A DNA stretch of 64,000 nt from an uncultured Rhodospirillales bacterium (GCA_937926175.1 CALANV010000002.1:1-64000); one strand, 5' to 3'; shown: positions 25,708-35,194, numbered from the stretch's first letter. The notes: a model not told the origin generated them from the sequence alone. Numbers and translations are program-made.

Positions 25708-25915
25708 TCTTCCGGTCACGCGTTCTTCGCATCGGCCCGCGCGATCCGAAACCGGTGCGGATTGTCGTGGCGATAGGCACAGCGTCGGTCGTTCGCGGTA
25801 CCAGCATGCGCTTTCGGTGTGTGCCGCCATCATAAATCCACTTCTTGCTTCAGAATGGTCACGACACCCGCCGTACACTGGCCTCACAACTCTAGGGGGC
25901 ACGTTGCGCGTCATC

Positions 25916-25957
25916 ACGACCGAAACGCACCCGACCACGACCGAAACGCACCCGACC
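25916..25957. repeat. Exact 21-bp tandem duplication
   Basis: A 21-bp unit starting ACGACCGAAACGCACCCGAC occurs twice in a row (25916-25936 and 25937-25957), immediately before the ATG at 25958. If translation starts at the TTG at 25904, it encodes the heptapeptide TTETHPT twice. Confidence 0.9.
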
Positions 25958-26854
25958 ATGATCGACCAGCGTCTCGTCCGGCGCTGGCTCCTCGGCGGTC
26001 TCGCTCCGTTCTGGGCTCTCGCCATCGGTTTTCATGTTCTGGGATTTTCGTTCCCGTCCCTTCCTTTCGTAACCTTCGCCGTCTGCGCCGTCTTCCTTGC
26101 CGGCGGGTTCCTCCTCAACATGTTCGCGCTGCAGCGGCTCGAACGGCTGTCGCTCCGCCATGTGGCATGCCTGTTCCTCGTGGCCGGGCCGGGCCTCGGC
26201 GTCGCCATGATCGCGACCACGCTGCTCGGACTCGGCATCAGCGGCATCGTCATTCTGATCACCTATTTGCCGCTGACGATGCTGGATCCGAACGACACGA
26301 TTCTCGGCGTCATCGAGAATGTCGTCGTCGCGGTTTCATGCGCTGCGGCCGGCTTCGGGTCCGGCACGCTGTTCCACTTCGTTATGTCTCAGGTGATGCC
26401 GACCTCGCTCGCCGCGGCGCCCGATATGTGGCGCGCGCACGCGTTCGGTGCCGCGACCGCCGGCTTCGTGTTCGGGCTTTCCAACGCGACATTGAGCGGC
26501 CTATTGCTCGTGCCGATCCCCTATGTCCTGATGACGCTCTGGGTCCTGCAGCGACGTCTCGAACACGGCGCCGTGGGCGCTGAATCGCCAGTCACGTTCA
26601 CGCTGCGTCTGGCCGGCGTAACGGCACCGATCGCGGCCCTCGGCATGCTGATCGGAATGGTCTCGTACGGGCCGTCCGGACCAGCCGCCGTGAGCCGGCC
26701 GACGATCACGGCCGAACGCGATCCGGGCGAGGCGCCCCTTCGCGAGAACCGAATTTCGGCCGCACACACAGGCGTGCTGATGCCGGCAGAACTGCAGCCG
26801 GCCGCCGTGCATCCGTCATGGAACTTCGTGCGCCCCGACAGTCCGCTCCCCTGA
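25958..26854 (+). CDS. Unknown multi-pass membrane protein, 298 aa
   Basis: I do not recognise this protein. It has about seven hydrophobic segments (near residues 10-30, 35-53, 68-90, 90-105, 120-145, 165-195 and 225-245). A soluble, Pro- and Ala-rich C-terminal tail of about 55 residues follows. Motifs worth noting are MLDPNDTILGVIENV between segments and FGLSNATLSGLLLVPIPYV. The ATG at 25958 has no clear ribosome site. A TTG at 25904 with AGGGGG just upstream is a real alternative and would add 18 residues. It is convergent with the haloacid dehalogenase gene. Confidence 0.7.
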   Translation: MIDQRLVRRWLLGGLAPFWALAIGFHVLGFSFPSLPFVTFAVCAVFLAGGFLLNMFALQRLERLSLRHVACLFLVAGPGLGVAMIATTLLGLGISGIVILITYLPLTMLDPNDTILGVIENVVVAVSCAAAGFGSGTLFHFVMSQVMPTSLAAAPDMWRAHAFGAATAGFVFGLSNATLSGLLLVPIPYVLMTLWVLQRRLEHGAVGAESPVTFTLRLAGVTAPIAALGMLIGMVSYGPSGPAAVSRPTITAERDPGEAPLRENRISAAHTGVLMPAELQPAAVHPSWNFVRPDSPLP

Positions 26855-26875
26855 CCTGAACCTTGGGGCCACGAT

Positions 26876-26897
26876 TCGACGGCAACTCCGCCGTCGA
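26876..26897. terminator. Perfect 8-bp stem-loop between convergent genes
   Basis: TCGACGGC (26876-26883) pairs with GCCGTCGA (26890-26897) around a 6-nt loop. It sits in the 70-bp gap between two converging genes, where a two-way terminator fits. No U-run is seen. Confidence 0.4.
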
Positions 26898-26924
26898 CAC
26901 GGCCGGGGAAGATTCTGTGCTTCG

Positions 26925-27629
26925 TCAGGCCCCCAGCTTCTCGGCAAGATCGACGAAATCGCAGGCGACGACGGTCCAGTCCTCTTCGGGCACGAGATCC
27001 GTCGTCTGTCCGGGCCCGTATTCCGTCGGACGCGGGACGAAGCCGGTCTTCAGCCCGTTGCGCGCGGCGGCGCGCAGGTCGTCGTTATGGGCCGCGACCA
27101 TCATGACCTCGTCCGGCGTGAGACCGAGCATCGCAACCGCGTTCAGATAACTCTCCGGCAGCGGCTTGTAGGCGTGGCTCGTCTCGGCAGACAGGATGGC
27201 ATCCCACGGCAATCCGGCACGCTTCGCCATGTTGAGCAGCAGCGCGAAATTGCCGTTCGACAGCGGCGTGATGATGTACTTCGCCTTGAGACGCGTGAGG
27301 CCGGCTACGGTATCGGGCCAAGGGTCGAGCCGATGCCACGCGCGATTGAGGTCGGCGCGTTCCGCCTCGGACAGCATGCCGAGACCGAAACGCGGCAACA
27401 GCATGTCGAGCGTCTCGCGGTGAAGAACGTCGAGAATCGTCCAGGGTCGTCGGCCGGACCGCACCTGCTCCAGCGACGGCTGATAGTTGCCGCGCCATGC
27501 GTCGGCAAAGGCCGCCGCATCGACCGTCACACCCTTGCGGCGCGCAACGGCCTCGATCTCGCCGATGATGCTCGTGCGCCAATCGACGCACGTCCCGAAC
27601 ACGTCGAAGAGCAGCGCACGGATCGTCAT
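26925..27629 (-). CDS. Haloacid dehalogenase, type II (HAD superfamily)
   Basis: A 234-aa HAD hydrolase. Motif I LLFDVFGTCVDWR carries nucleophile Asp9, motif II is PLSNGN, motif III is HAYKPLPESYLNA with Lys, and motif IV is MVAAHNDDLRAA. The order and the AHNDDL motif are typical of type II (S)-2-haloacid dehalogenases, which hydrolyse 2-haloacids to 2-hydroxyacids with inversion. The actual substrate is not shown; related proteins also act on phosphates. It is a single gene. Confidence 0.88.
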   Translation of the reverse strand: MTIRALLFDVFGTCVDWRTSIIGEIEAVARRKGVTVDAAAFADAWRGNYQPSLEQVRSGRRPWTILDVLHRETLDMLLPRFGLGMLSEAERADLNRAWHRLDPWPDTVAGLTRLKAKYIITPLSNGNFALLLNMAKRAGLPWDAILSAETSHAYKPLPESYLNAVAMLGLTPDEVMMVAAHNDDLRAAARNGLKTGFVPRPTEYGPGQTTDLVPEEDWTVVACDFVDLAEKLGA

Positions 27630-27767
27630 GCCGTCCCCGCAAAGGTCATGCAGCCGAAGGGTAGCGTCTTTCGGGGCATCCGCAAGCCGCTACCGGGCCG
27701 GCGGCGACGGAACGGATCAGACGGCAGACCTGGACCGGTTCGTGCGGGACGGCTGGATCCGTACGGC

Positions 27768-28613
27768 TCAGCCTAACGCGATCGGCCTTTCCTTCGCCAG
27801 CCGATCGAACTGCTGCAGGGTCACGAGGATGTCGGGCAGATCCTTGAGCCGGATCATGTTGGGGCCGTCGGACGGCGCATTGTCCGGGTCCTGGTGCGTC
27901 TCCATGAACACGGCGGCGACGCCGACGGCAACGGCCGCACGTGCGATGACCGGCGCGAAGCGGCGGTCGCCGCCCGAAGCCGTTCCCTGCCCGCCCGGCT
28001 GCTGAACCGAGTGGGTCGCATCGATGACGACGGGATATCCCGTCGCGGCCATGATCGGCAGGCCACGCATATCGGTAACGAGCGTATTGTAGCCGAACGA
28101 CACGCCGCGCTCGGTCAGCAGGATATTGTCGTTGCCCGCCGACGATATTTTCGCCGCGACGTTCCGCATGTCCCAGGGCGCGAGGAACTGGCCCTTCTTC
28201 ACGTTAATGGCGCGGCCGGTCTTCGCCGCCGCGAGCAGAAGGTCGGTCTGGCGGCACAGGAACGCCGGGATCTGCAGCACGTCCACCGCCTCGGCCACGG
28301 CGGCGCACTGACCCGGCTCGTGCACGTCGGTCAGCACCGGGCAGCCCCATTTCTCGCGGATCTCGGCGAGGATCGGCAGGCTCTTTTCGAGGCCCAGGCC
28401 GCGCGCGGCATTCACGGAGGTACGGTTCGCCTTGTCGAACGAGGTCTTGTAGATGAAACCCATGCCAAGCTTGCCAGTGATCTCGACGAGCGCGTGGCTC
28501 ATCTCCATCGCGTGGTCGCGGGATTCGAGCTGACAGGGACCGGCGATCAGCACCATCGGGCGATCGTTACCGATGGTGACGTTGCCGACATGGACGTGGC
28601 GGGGACTGGTCAT
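27768..28613 (-). CDS. kdsA: 3-deoxy-8-phosphooctulonate (KDO-8-P) synthase
   Basis: The 281-aa enzyme condenses arabinose-5-phosphate with PEP to make KDO-8-phosphate, needed for the lipopolysaccharide inner core. Motifs are IAGPCQLESRDHAMEM, YKTSFDKANRTS, VLTDVHEPGQC, NVKKGQFLAPWDM and VIDATHSVQQPGGQG. I chose the ATG at 28613. The upstream extension (SPHPTLSLRQGDLVEG) looks like translated dispersed-repeat DNA. It connects functionally to the lipid A genes near the window end. Confidence 0.96.
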   Translation of the reverse strand: MTSPRHVHVGNVTIGNDRPMVLIAGPCQLESRDHAMEMSHALVEITGKLGMGFIYKTSFDKANRTSVNAARGLGLEKSLPILAEIREKWGCPVLTDVHEPGQCAAVAEAVDVLQIPAFLCRQTDLLLAAAKTGRAINVKKGQFLAPWDMRNVAAKISSAGNDNILLTERGVSFGYNTLVTDMRGLPIMAATGYPVVIDATHSVQQPGGQGTASGGDRRFAPVIARAAVAVGVAAVFMETHQDPDNAPSDGPNMIRLKDLPDILVTLQQFDRLAKERPIALG

Positions 28614-28638
28614 GGCGGAAGCTTGTGCCACGGAGACC

Positions 28639-29937
28639 ATGCCCTCGACAAGATCGCCCTGCCGTAAGGACAAGGTCGGATGCGGCGACCGGAACCATCG
28701 TCGCACTGCCCGGTTACTCACCCGTCGAACGCGCATCAGGGAACCGGGTCAGGATCCGCAGGAAACGCTCCATAAGGTCGCGGCGTGCGGAACACGCTCC
28801 AGGACGGCCATACTTGCCGATTTCGGCGTAATCGCGCTGCGCAGACAATCGGTCGCGATGCTGCTGAACCATGCCTGCGAGGCGACCCTCTCGGGCGTTG
28901 CGGTCCATCACGTCAAGATTCTGGAGTACCGTACTGAAACGGACCGCCTTCTCGTGCGCGCCAGCCGCGGATGGCGCGACGGCGTCGTCGGCAAGGCGGC
29001 ACTCTCCGCCACCCTGGATTCACCACCCGGGCGCGCCTACCAGACCGGCCGGTCGGTCCAGATCGCGGACATGCGCAGGGATGCCTCGATCCGCTATTCG
29101 GAGCTGCTGCGTTCGCACGGCATCGTCTCGCTGCTGAACGTGCCCGTCCGTTCCGAAGGATTCAGCTACGGCGTACTGGAAGTGGATGGCACGTCGCCGC
29201 AGGAATGGACGCAGGAGGACGTGTTCTTCCTGGAAGGCGTCGCCCATCTGATCGTGGCCGCCCTTCAGCGCAGCACGGCCGAGCAAAAACAGGAGACGCT
29301 CTACCGTGAACTCCATCACCGGCTGAAGAACAACAGCGCGATGATCGTGGCCATGATCGAAGGCCAGCGCCGCATGGCGACCGGCGACGAGGCGCGATCG
29401 ATGCTCACGCAGCTTTCACGGCGGGTGCACACGATCAGCAAGGCCCACTCGCTAGTGCGGCCGCAGGATGGAGCGAGCACCTTGAACGTAGGACTCTACG
29501 TCGTCGACCTATGCGAGAATCTCCAGGCGGCGGCGCCGATCGACCGGATCATCAGTCTCCGCTGCGCGGCCGACGAACGGCTCGTCAACGTCGACGAGGC
29601 GGTGTCGCTCGGGCTGATCGTCACGGAGCTCGTTCTGAATGGCTTCGAGCACGCCTTCCCCGACATGGGCGGGCGTATCGACGTTCGGGTGAAATTCGAC
29701 GGCGTGCATGGCGAGCTGTCGGTCACCGACAACGGCAAGGGAATCATCGAGGAGCGCGAAGGCAGCCGCCGCCTTCAGCTCGTGTCGATGCTCGCCGAGC
29801 AGCTCAACGGCAGCTTCGAGATACGGCCGAACTCTGCCGGCATCGTCGCCCTCGTACGGTTCATGTCGCCGCACAGGGCGCCGGATAACGTCGGCGGCTG
29901 CCTTACACCAGCCGGCTCTGCTCCACCGCTGCCTTGA
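28639..29937 (+). CDS. GAF-domain sensor histidine kinase (HisKA_2/HWE-like), orphan
   Basis: The N-terminal GAF domain (about residues 55-215 from this start) contains ILADFGVIALR and NVPVRSEGFSYGVLEVDG. The dimerisation/phospho-acceptor box is ELHHRLKNNSAMIVAMIEGQ. An HATPase follows, with ELVLNGFEHAFPDMGG and TDNGKGI. There is no membrane segment, so it is cytosolic. No response regulator is adjacent. The start is uncertain: ATG 28639 keeps the whole GAF domain, while the next ATG (28858) would cut its first helix. Only 25 bp separate it from the divergent kdsA start. Its tail overlaps the convergent pyrG end by 35 nt. Confidence 0.82.
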   Translation: MPSTRSPCRKDKVGCGDRNHRRTARLLTRRTRIREPGQDPQETLHKVAACGTRSRTAILADFGVIALRRQSVAMLLNHACEATLSGVAVHHVKILEYRTETDRLLVRASRGWRDGVVGKAALSATLDSPPGRAYQTGRSVQIADMRRDASIRYSELLRSHGIVSLLNVPVRSEGFSYGVLEVDGTSPQEWTQEDVFFLEGVAHLIVAALQRSTAEQKQETLYRELHHRLKNNSAMIVAMIEGQRRMATGDEARSMLTQLSRRVHTISKAHSLVRPQDGASTLNVGLYVVDLCENLQAAAPIDRIISLRCAADERLVNVDEAVSLGLIVTELVLNGFEHAFPDMGGRIDVRVKFDGVHGELSVTDNGKGIIEEREGSRRLQLVSMLAEQLNGSFEIRPNSAGIVALVRFMSPHRAPDNVGGCLTPAGSAPPLP

Positions 29938-31534
29938 TGAACGACGTGAACAGCGGGTGCGGGTCGAAGGGCTTCGACTTGAGTTCCGGGTGGAACTGCA
30001 CGCCGATGAACCACGGATGGTCCGGGATCTCGACGATCTCCGGCAACTGACCGTCGGGCGACATGCCCGAGAATATCAGGCCCGCCTTCTCCAGCCGCTC
30101 CTTGTAGTTGATGTTCACCTCGTAGCGGTGGCGGTGGCGCTCCCTAATATGGTTCGTCCCGTAGATCTGCGCCACGCGGCTGCCCTCCTTCAGCAGACAG
30201 TCATAGGCGCCGAGGCGCATGGTGCCGCCGATATTGTCGCCGATCGAGCGGCGTTCGATCGTGTTGCCGCGCGTCCATTCGGTCAGCAGACCGACGACCG
30301 GCTCCGGAGTCGGGCCGAACTCGGTCGTATTCGCCTCCTTGATGCCGACGAGATCGCGCGCCGCCTCGATGACGGCCATCTGCATGCCGAAGCAGATGCC
30401 GAAATACGGCACCCTCTTCTCGCGCGCATAACGCACCGCGCGGATCTTGCCTTCCGCCCCGCGCTCGCCGAAGCCGCCCGGCACGAGGATGCCGTGGGCG
30501 CTCGCGAGCGCCTCGAAGGCGTCGACACCGTTTTCGAACTGTTCGGATTCGAGCCAGTTGAGGCGCACGCGCACGTTGTTGGCGATGCCGCCGTGGGTAA
30601 GGGCCTCGGCCAGCGACTTGTAGGCATCGACCAGATGCGTGTACTTGCCGACCACCGCGATCTGGACCTCGCCCTCGGGTGACTTGATCCGACGTACGAT
30701 CTCGACCCAGCGCGAGAGGTCCGGCTTCGCCGACGCCTCGATGCCGAAATGGCGCAGAACCTCGCGGTCGAATCCAGCCTCGTGATACTGCAGGGGCACC
30801 TCGTAGATGGTCGAGGCGTCGAGCGCGGGAATGACCGCTTCCTCGCGCAGATTGCAGAACAGCGCGATCTTCTTGCGGGCACTCGCCGGAATTTCCCGGT
30901 CGCAACGGCAGAGGAGAATGTCGGGCCTGATGCCGACGCTCTGCAGCTCCTTGACCGAGTGCTGGGTCGGCTTGGTCTTGAGCTCGCCCGCCGACGCAAT
31001 CCACGGCAACAGCGTCAGGTGGATGAACAGGGCGCGTTCCCTGCCCAGCTCGTTGCCGAGCTGACGGATGGCCTCGAGGAACGGCAGGCTCTCGATATCG
31101 CCGACCGTGCCGCCGATCTCGCACAGCAGGAAGTCGCAGTCATGCGTATCGGCCTGAATGAATTCCTTGATCGCGTCGGTGACGTGCGGGATGACCTGCA
31201 CCGTACCGCCCAGATAGTCGCCCCGCCGCTCCTTCGCGATCACGTTCGAGTAGATCCGGCCCGTCGTGATGTTGTCCGACTGACGCGAGGGCACACCCGT
31301 GAAGCGCTCGTAATGGCCGAGGTCGAGGTCGGTCTCCGCGCCGTCGTCGGTGACGTAGACCTCGCCGTGCTGGTAGGGACTCATCGTCCCCGGATCGACG
31401 TTGAGATAGGGGTCCAGCTTGCGCAGTCTGACCCGAAATCCGCGCGCCTGGAGAAGCGCGCCGAGGGCCGCCGAAGCGAGACCTTTTCCGAGTGAGGAGA
31501 CCACGCCGCCGGTTATGAAGATGAACCGCGTCAT
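29903..31534 (-). CDS. pyrG: CTP synthase
   Basis: The 543-aa enzyme makes CTP from UTP, ATP and glutamine. The N-terminal synthase domain begins FIFITGGVVSSLGKGLASAA and has CEIGGTVGDIESLPFLEA. The C-terminal class I glutaminase domain has VPGGFGERG, the nucleophile Cys in FGICFGMQMAVIEA, and the closing GVQFHPELKSKP. The secG gene lies upstream on the same strand, across a 313-bp gap. Confidence 0.97.
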   Translation of the reverse strand: MTRFIFITGGVVSSLGKGLASAALGALLQARGFRVRLRKLDPYLNVDPGTMSPYQHGEVYVTDDGAETDLDLGHYERFTGVPSRQSDNITTGRIYSNVIAKERRGDYLGGTVQVIPHVTDAIKEFIQADTHDCDFLLCEIGGTVGDIESLPFLEAIRQLGNELGRERALFIHLTLLPWIASAGELKTKPTQHSVKELQSVGIRPDILLCRCDREIPASARKKIALFCNLREEAVIPALDASTIYEVPLQYHEAGFDREVLRHFGIEASAKPDLSRWVEIVRRIKSPEGEVQIAVVGKYTHLVDAYKSLAEALTHGGIANNVRVRLNWLESEQFENGVDAFEALASAHGILVPGGFGERGAEGKIRAVRYAREKRVPYFGICFGMQMAVIEAARDLVGIKEANTTEFGPTPEPVVGLLTEWTRGNTIERRSIGDNIGGTMRLGAYDCLLKEGSRVAQIYGTNHIRERHRHRYEVNINYKERLEKAGLIFSGMSPDGQLPEIVEIPDHPWFIGVQFHPELKSKPFDPHPLFTSFIKAAVEQSRLV

Positions 31535-31847
31535 GGGCTTTCACCTTACACAGGCCGCCGTTCCGGCACAAGGGTCGGGGTGCCAAAACATTTGATTTAG
31601 CGACAATATTTCGCTTCTCGTGGGAACGCTTTTCTGCTTTCGCGACGGCGCCTCCGAGTCGCATTGCCGCGGGCCCGTCGCAACCGGGACGCCACCGCCC
31701 GAAGAACCGCCCGGAACCTTGGCAGTTCGGATCGTGGCCATGCGGACAGCGGCCGCGACCTTCGTCACGGCAACGCCAGCAAATGTTCCCCAAACCCCTT
31801 AAGCGGCCGACGCGTCGCCCCTTGCTGGCGCGCGACGAAGCGACGCG
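31535..31847. other. 313-bp gap between secG and pyrG
   Basis: No gene is seen. Just after the secG stop, CGCGTCGC (31811-31818) pairs with GCGACGCG (31840-31847), a possible secG terminator with a 21-nt loop. The part nearest pyrG (31585-31620) is relatively AT-rich and probably holds the pyrG promoter, though I cannot assign boxes. Confidence 0.5.
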
Positions 31848-32210
31848 CTAGCGCGCGATCGGCGCGGACGGCGCCGCGGGCTGTGCGGGCGCAGATTGCG
31901 GCGGCGCCTGATCGGGCGCCGTCGGAACCGACGGCGTCGACGAGGACGGCGCCAGATCGTCGATAATCGAGCGACGCTCGCGCGGCGTGCTGGCCCAGAT
32001 CGACAGCACCAGGCTCGTCACCATGAACAGCGCGGCGAGAATGGCCGTGGTCCGGGTCAAGAGGTTTGCCGTGCCGCGCGCGGTCATGAAGCCCCCCATC
32101 CCGCCGGAGGAGCCGATGCCGAGGCCACCACCCTCGCTGCGCTGCAGGAGCACGACGGCAATTAGCGCCACGGCAAGCAGCAGGTGGATGACGAGAAGAA
32201 CGGTTTGCAT
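31848..32210 (-). CDS. secG: Protein translocase subunit SecG
   Basis: A 120-aa inner-membrane protein of the SecYEG channel. Two hydrophobic segments (about residues 2-22 and 55-75) flank the conserved cytoplasmic loop VVLLQRSEGGGLGIGSSGG. The C-terminal tail is Pro/Ala/Ser-rich and unlikely to be folded. The ATG at 32210 fits the family. It lies 98 bp downstream of tpiA on the same strand; tpiA-secG-pyrG is a common alphaproteobacterial order. Confidence 0.94.
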   Translation of the reverse strand: MQTVLLVIHLLLAVALIAVVLLQRSEGGGLGIGSSGGMGGFMTARGTANLLTRTTAILAALFMVTSLVLSIWASTPRERRSIIDDLAPSSSTPSVPTAPDQAPPQSAPAQPAAPSAPIAR

Positions 32211-32308
32211 GGTAATGCTCCCGACCGGGATGGCCCTCTCGGATGGTTGGGGAAGGTGAACTTTTAGTCGCTTCGTGCCCGTGAATCTAGGCTCAAATGG
32301 CCCCAGGT

Positions 32309-33070
32309 TCACCCCCGGGCCGGTGCGGCCGCGGCGATCGCCAGAAAATCCTCGGCCTTGAGACTCGCCCCCCCGACGAGCGCACCGTCGACATCGGGGA
32401 CGGCAAGAAGCTCGCCGGCATTGGCCGGCTTCACCGAGCCGCCGTAGAGGATGCGGACGTCGTCGCCATCGGACAGACGCGCGGCGAGCTCGCGCCGAAT
32501 CGTCTCGTGGACTTCCGCGACCTGCGCGGTGGTCGCATTGCGCCCGGTACCGATCGCCCACACCGGCTCGTAGGCGATCACGACGTTGCGGGACGAGGCC
32601 GTCTTGGGCAGCGAACCCGCGAGCTGGGTCCGGATCACGTCGAGCGTGCCCCCGGCATCGCGCTCGGCGAGCGTCTCGCCGATGCAGATGATGGCGATCA
32701 GCCCGGCAGCAATCGCGGTCTCGGCCTTGGCCCGCACGACATCGTTCGACTCCCCGTGGTCGGTGCGCCGCTCGGAATGCCCGACGATCACGTAACGGCA
32801 GCCGAGATCGGCAAGCATGGGCGCGGCGATGTCGCCCGTGTGAGCACCGGACGGCTTGGGATGACAGTCCTGCCCGCCGACGCTGACGGCGCTGCCCGCA
32901 AGTACCTCGGCGACCAGTGCGATCAGCGTCGCCGGCGGACAGACCAGGAGCTCCGGCCCCCGGGGCCCGAGCGCTGCCGCTCCCGCTGCGACCGCGCGCG
33001 CAAGCGCGAGCCCGTCGGCCTTGAGTCCGTTCATCTTCCAATTTCCCGCGATCAGGATCCGGCGCGCCAT
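32309..33070 (-). CDS. tpiA: Triosephosphate isomerase
   Basis: A 253-aa TIM-barrel enzyme that interconverts dihydroxyacetone phosphate and glyceraldehyde 3-phosphate. Catalytic residues are visible: Lys12 in GNWKMNG, His in VGHSERR, and Glu in AYEPVWAIGTG. The phosphate loop YGGSVKPAN is near residue 210. I chose the ATG at 33070 because AGAGGAATTG precedes it; the 9-residue longer form adds no family sequence. It is divergent from ppiD. Confidence 0.96.
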   Translation of the reverse strand: MARRILIAGNWKMNGLKADGLALARAVAAGAAALGPRGPELLVCPPATLIALVAEVLAGSAVSVGGQDCHPKPSGAHTGDIAAPMLADLGCRYVIVGHSERRTDHGESNDVVRAKAETAIAAGLIAIICIGETLAERDAGGTLDVIRTQLAGSLPKTASSRNVVIAYEPVWAIGTGRNATTAQVAEVHETIRRELAARLSDGDDVRILYGGSVKPANAGELLAVPDVDGALVGGASLKAEDFLAIAAAAPARG

Positions 33071-33224
33071 CAATTCCTCTCCGCTGTCGAGCTTCATTCC
33101 GTAACACGCGGAAATCGCAAGTCAAAGTCCCCGATCAAGTGAACCTGCAAATGGTTGCGACGGTCCGGCCTCGCTCCTATGATCCGCCGCAATTTTGTCG
33201 ACGCCGAAGGAACCGGCCGCTCCG

Positions 33225-35105
33225 ATGCTGCAGACCATCCGTTCGAAGACCGCAGGGATCGTCGCGAAGGCCCTGTTCATTCTCCTCCTCCTCAGCTTTG
33301 CGGTCTGGGGCATCGGCGACTACTCGTTCCTGCGGCAGACCAACGACGTCGCCATCGAGGTCGGCAACGTCGAGATCAGGGCCGACCGGCTGTCACAGGA
33401 ATATCAGCGGGAGGTCGAGCGTCTGCGCCGCACCTTCGGCCAGTTCGATCCGGAACTCGCGCGCCAGTTCGGCCTGATGGATCAGGTCGTCGATCGCCTG
33501 ATCACCGAGACCGTGTTCGATCTCGAGACCGACCGTCTCGGCCTCGTCATCAGCGATGACGTGATCCGCACGCAGATCGCCAACAATCAGTCTTTCCACG
33601 GGCCCACGGGACAGTTCGATCCCCAGGTGTTCCAGCAGGTGCTCTTTGCCAACGGCCTCAACGAGGTGACGTACACGCAGATGCTGCGGCGCGACCTTGC
33701 GCGCACGGCGCTGATCGAATCCCTCGCCATGGGCGGCCGCGCGCCGGATATCCTGGTCGACCGCATGTATCGTCATCGCGAGGAACGGCGCATCGGCGAA
33801 ACGGTCCTCGTTCCGGCCAGCGCGATGGAGGACGTCGGCGAGCCGGACGAAGCCGCCCTCAAGTCGGTCTACGACGACAATACCGAGCGCTTCACGCAGC
33901 CCGAGTATCGCAAGCTTTCCGTCCTGCGCCTGAGCGCCGAGGACCTGGTCAAGACGGTGCGCGCCAGTGAGGAACAGATCCGCGAGGAATACGAGGTACG
34001 GCTGCCTGAACTTCGCGTGCCCGAACGGCGGGACGTCGAGCAGATGGTGTTCCAGGACGAAGGCGCCGCGAACGCCGCCGCCGCGAAGGTTGCGGCCGGT
34101 ACGCCGTTTGTCGACGTCGCGCGCGAGGCAGCGAACCAGACGCCGGAGCAGACCACGATTACCGGCGTCGTGCGGGACGATCTCGTCCCGCCGCTGGCGG
34201 ATGTGGTATTCAGTGCGGCGCAGGGCGCCGTGGTCGGTCCGGTAAAAAGCCCGCTGGGCTGGCACCTGTTCCGGATCGTCGCCGTCCACGCCGGCAAAGA
34301 GCCCACGCTCGAAGAGGTTCGCGAGAAGATCGAAGCCGAGGTTGCACAACGGCTGGCCGCCAACGCTGCCTATGACGCCTCGGTGACGGTCGAGGACGCG
34401 CTTGCCGCGGGCGAAACCGTGGAGGAGGCCGCCGGGAAGGTCGGCGTCGAGATCCTCAGGATCGCGGCCGTCGATGCGCGCGGCCTCGATCCGGACGGCA
34501 AGCCGGTGACGACGCTGATCGGCGCCCCGGAGGTGCTTCAGGCCGCTTTCCAGACCGAGCCGACGCAAACGAGCCAGCTGATCGAGACCAGGAACGGCGC
34601 CTATTTCATCGTCCGCGTCGACGAAGTGACGGCCTCGCGCGTGAAGCCGTTCGAGGAGGTTCATGCGGAGCTGATCGAACTGTGGAAGCAGGAACGTCGC
34701 AACGAGGCGGCGCGCAAGCGTGCCGAGGAGATCGCGGCGCGCGTGAACCAGGGCGAGACGCTCGAGGCAGCGGCGGCGGCATTCAAGCTGAAACCGCAGA
34801 CGACCGCGCCCGTCCGGCGCGACGGCCGCGCCGATCAGGGCAACGTGCCGTCGGAGGTCACGGCACAGCTCTTCGTGCTGAAGGCCGGCGAGGCCGGCGT
34901 CGCACCCGCGGCTGACGGCTTCCATGTGGTCCGTCTCGCCAACATCAAGCCGGCCGATCCGGCCGCCGACGCCGATGGCGTGGCGCGCCTGAAGGCACAG
35001 CTCGGTGCTCAGATCGGCAACGACCTCGTCCAGGAACTGGGCGCTGCGCTTCGCGCCCGCTATGGCGTTACGATCCACCGCGACGTCATCGACCGGCTGC
35101 TGTAG
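33225..35105 (+). CDS. ppiD: Membrane-anchored peptidyl-prolyl isomerase (PpiD/SurA-N type)
   Basis: This 626-aa periplasmic folding factor is held by one N-terminal membrane helix (about residues 10-30, IVAKALFILLLLSFAVWGIG). A SurA-like chaperone region follows. A parvulin-type isomerase domain lies near residues 255-360 (RDVEQMVFQDEGAANAAAAK to GPVKSPLGWHLFRI, not quoted in full). The N-terminus MLQTIRSKTAGIVAK is PpiD-like, so I chose the ATG at 33225 over a TTG 30 nt upstream. PpiD helps newly exported proteins fold at the Sec channel. In many relatives trpE follows; here it does not. Confidence 0.9.
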   Translation: MLQTIRSKTAGIVAKALFILLLLSFAVWGIGDYSFLRQTNDVAIEVGNVEIRADRLSQEYQREVERLRRTFGQFDPELARQFGLMDQVVDRLITETVFDLETDRLGLVISDDVIRTQIANNQSFHGPTGQFDPQVFQQVLFANGLNEVTYTQMLRRDLARTALIESLAMGGRAPDILVDRMYRHREERRIGETVLVPASAMEDVGEPDEAALKSVYDDNTERFTQPEYRKLSVLRLSAEDLVKTVRASEEQIREEYEVRLPELRVPERRDVEQMVFQDEGAANAAAAKVAAGTPFVDVAREAANQTPEQTTITGVVRDDLVPPLADVVFSAAQGAVVGPVKSPLGWHLFRIVAVHAGKEPTLEEVREKIEAEVAQRLAANAAYDASVTVEDALAAGETVEEAAGKVGVEILRIAAVDARGLDPDGKPVTTLIGAPEVLQAAFQTEPTQTSQLIETRNGAYFIVRVDEVTASRVKPFEEVHAELIELWKQERRNEAARKRAEEIAARVNQGETLEAAAAAFKLKPQTTAPVRRDGRADQGNVPSEVTAQLFVLKAGEAGVAPAADGFHVVRLANIKPADPAADADGVARLKAQLGAQIGNDLVQELGAALRARYGVTIHRDVIDRLL

Positions 35106-35194
35106 TGGGCATCCCGCCTGCATCTTGAACCGCCAGGAAACGCCCCGGCACGCGGCGCGCCGGGCGCACCGCATGGCGTCCTTCGTGGATCAAG

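Noticed and set aside
28614..28736. N-terminal extension of KdsA
   Set aside because: The extra residues (SPHPTLSLRQGDLVEG) look like translated dispersed-repeat DNA, and the family start is the ATG at 28613.
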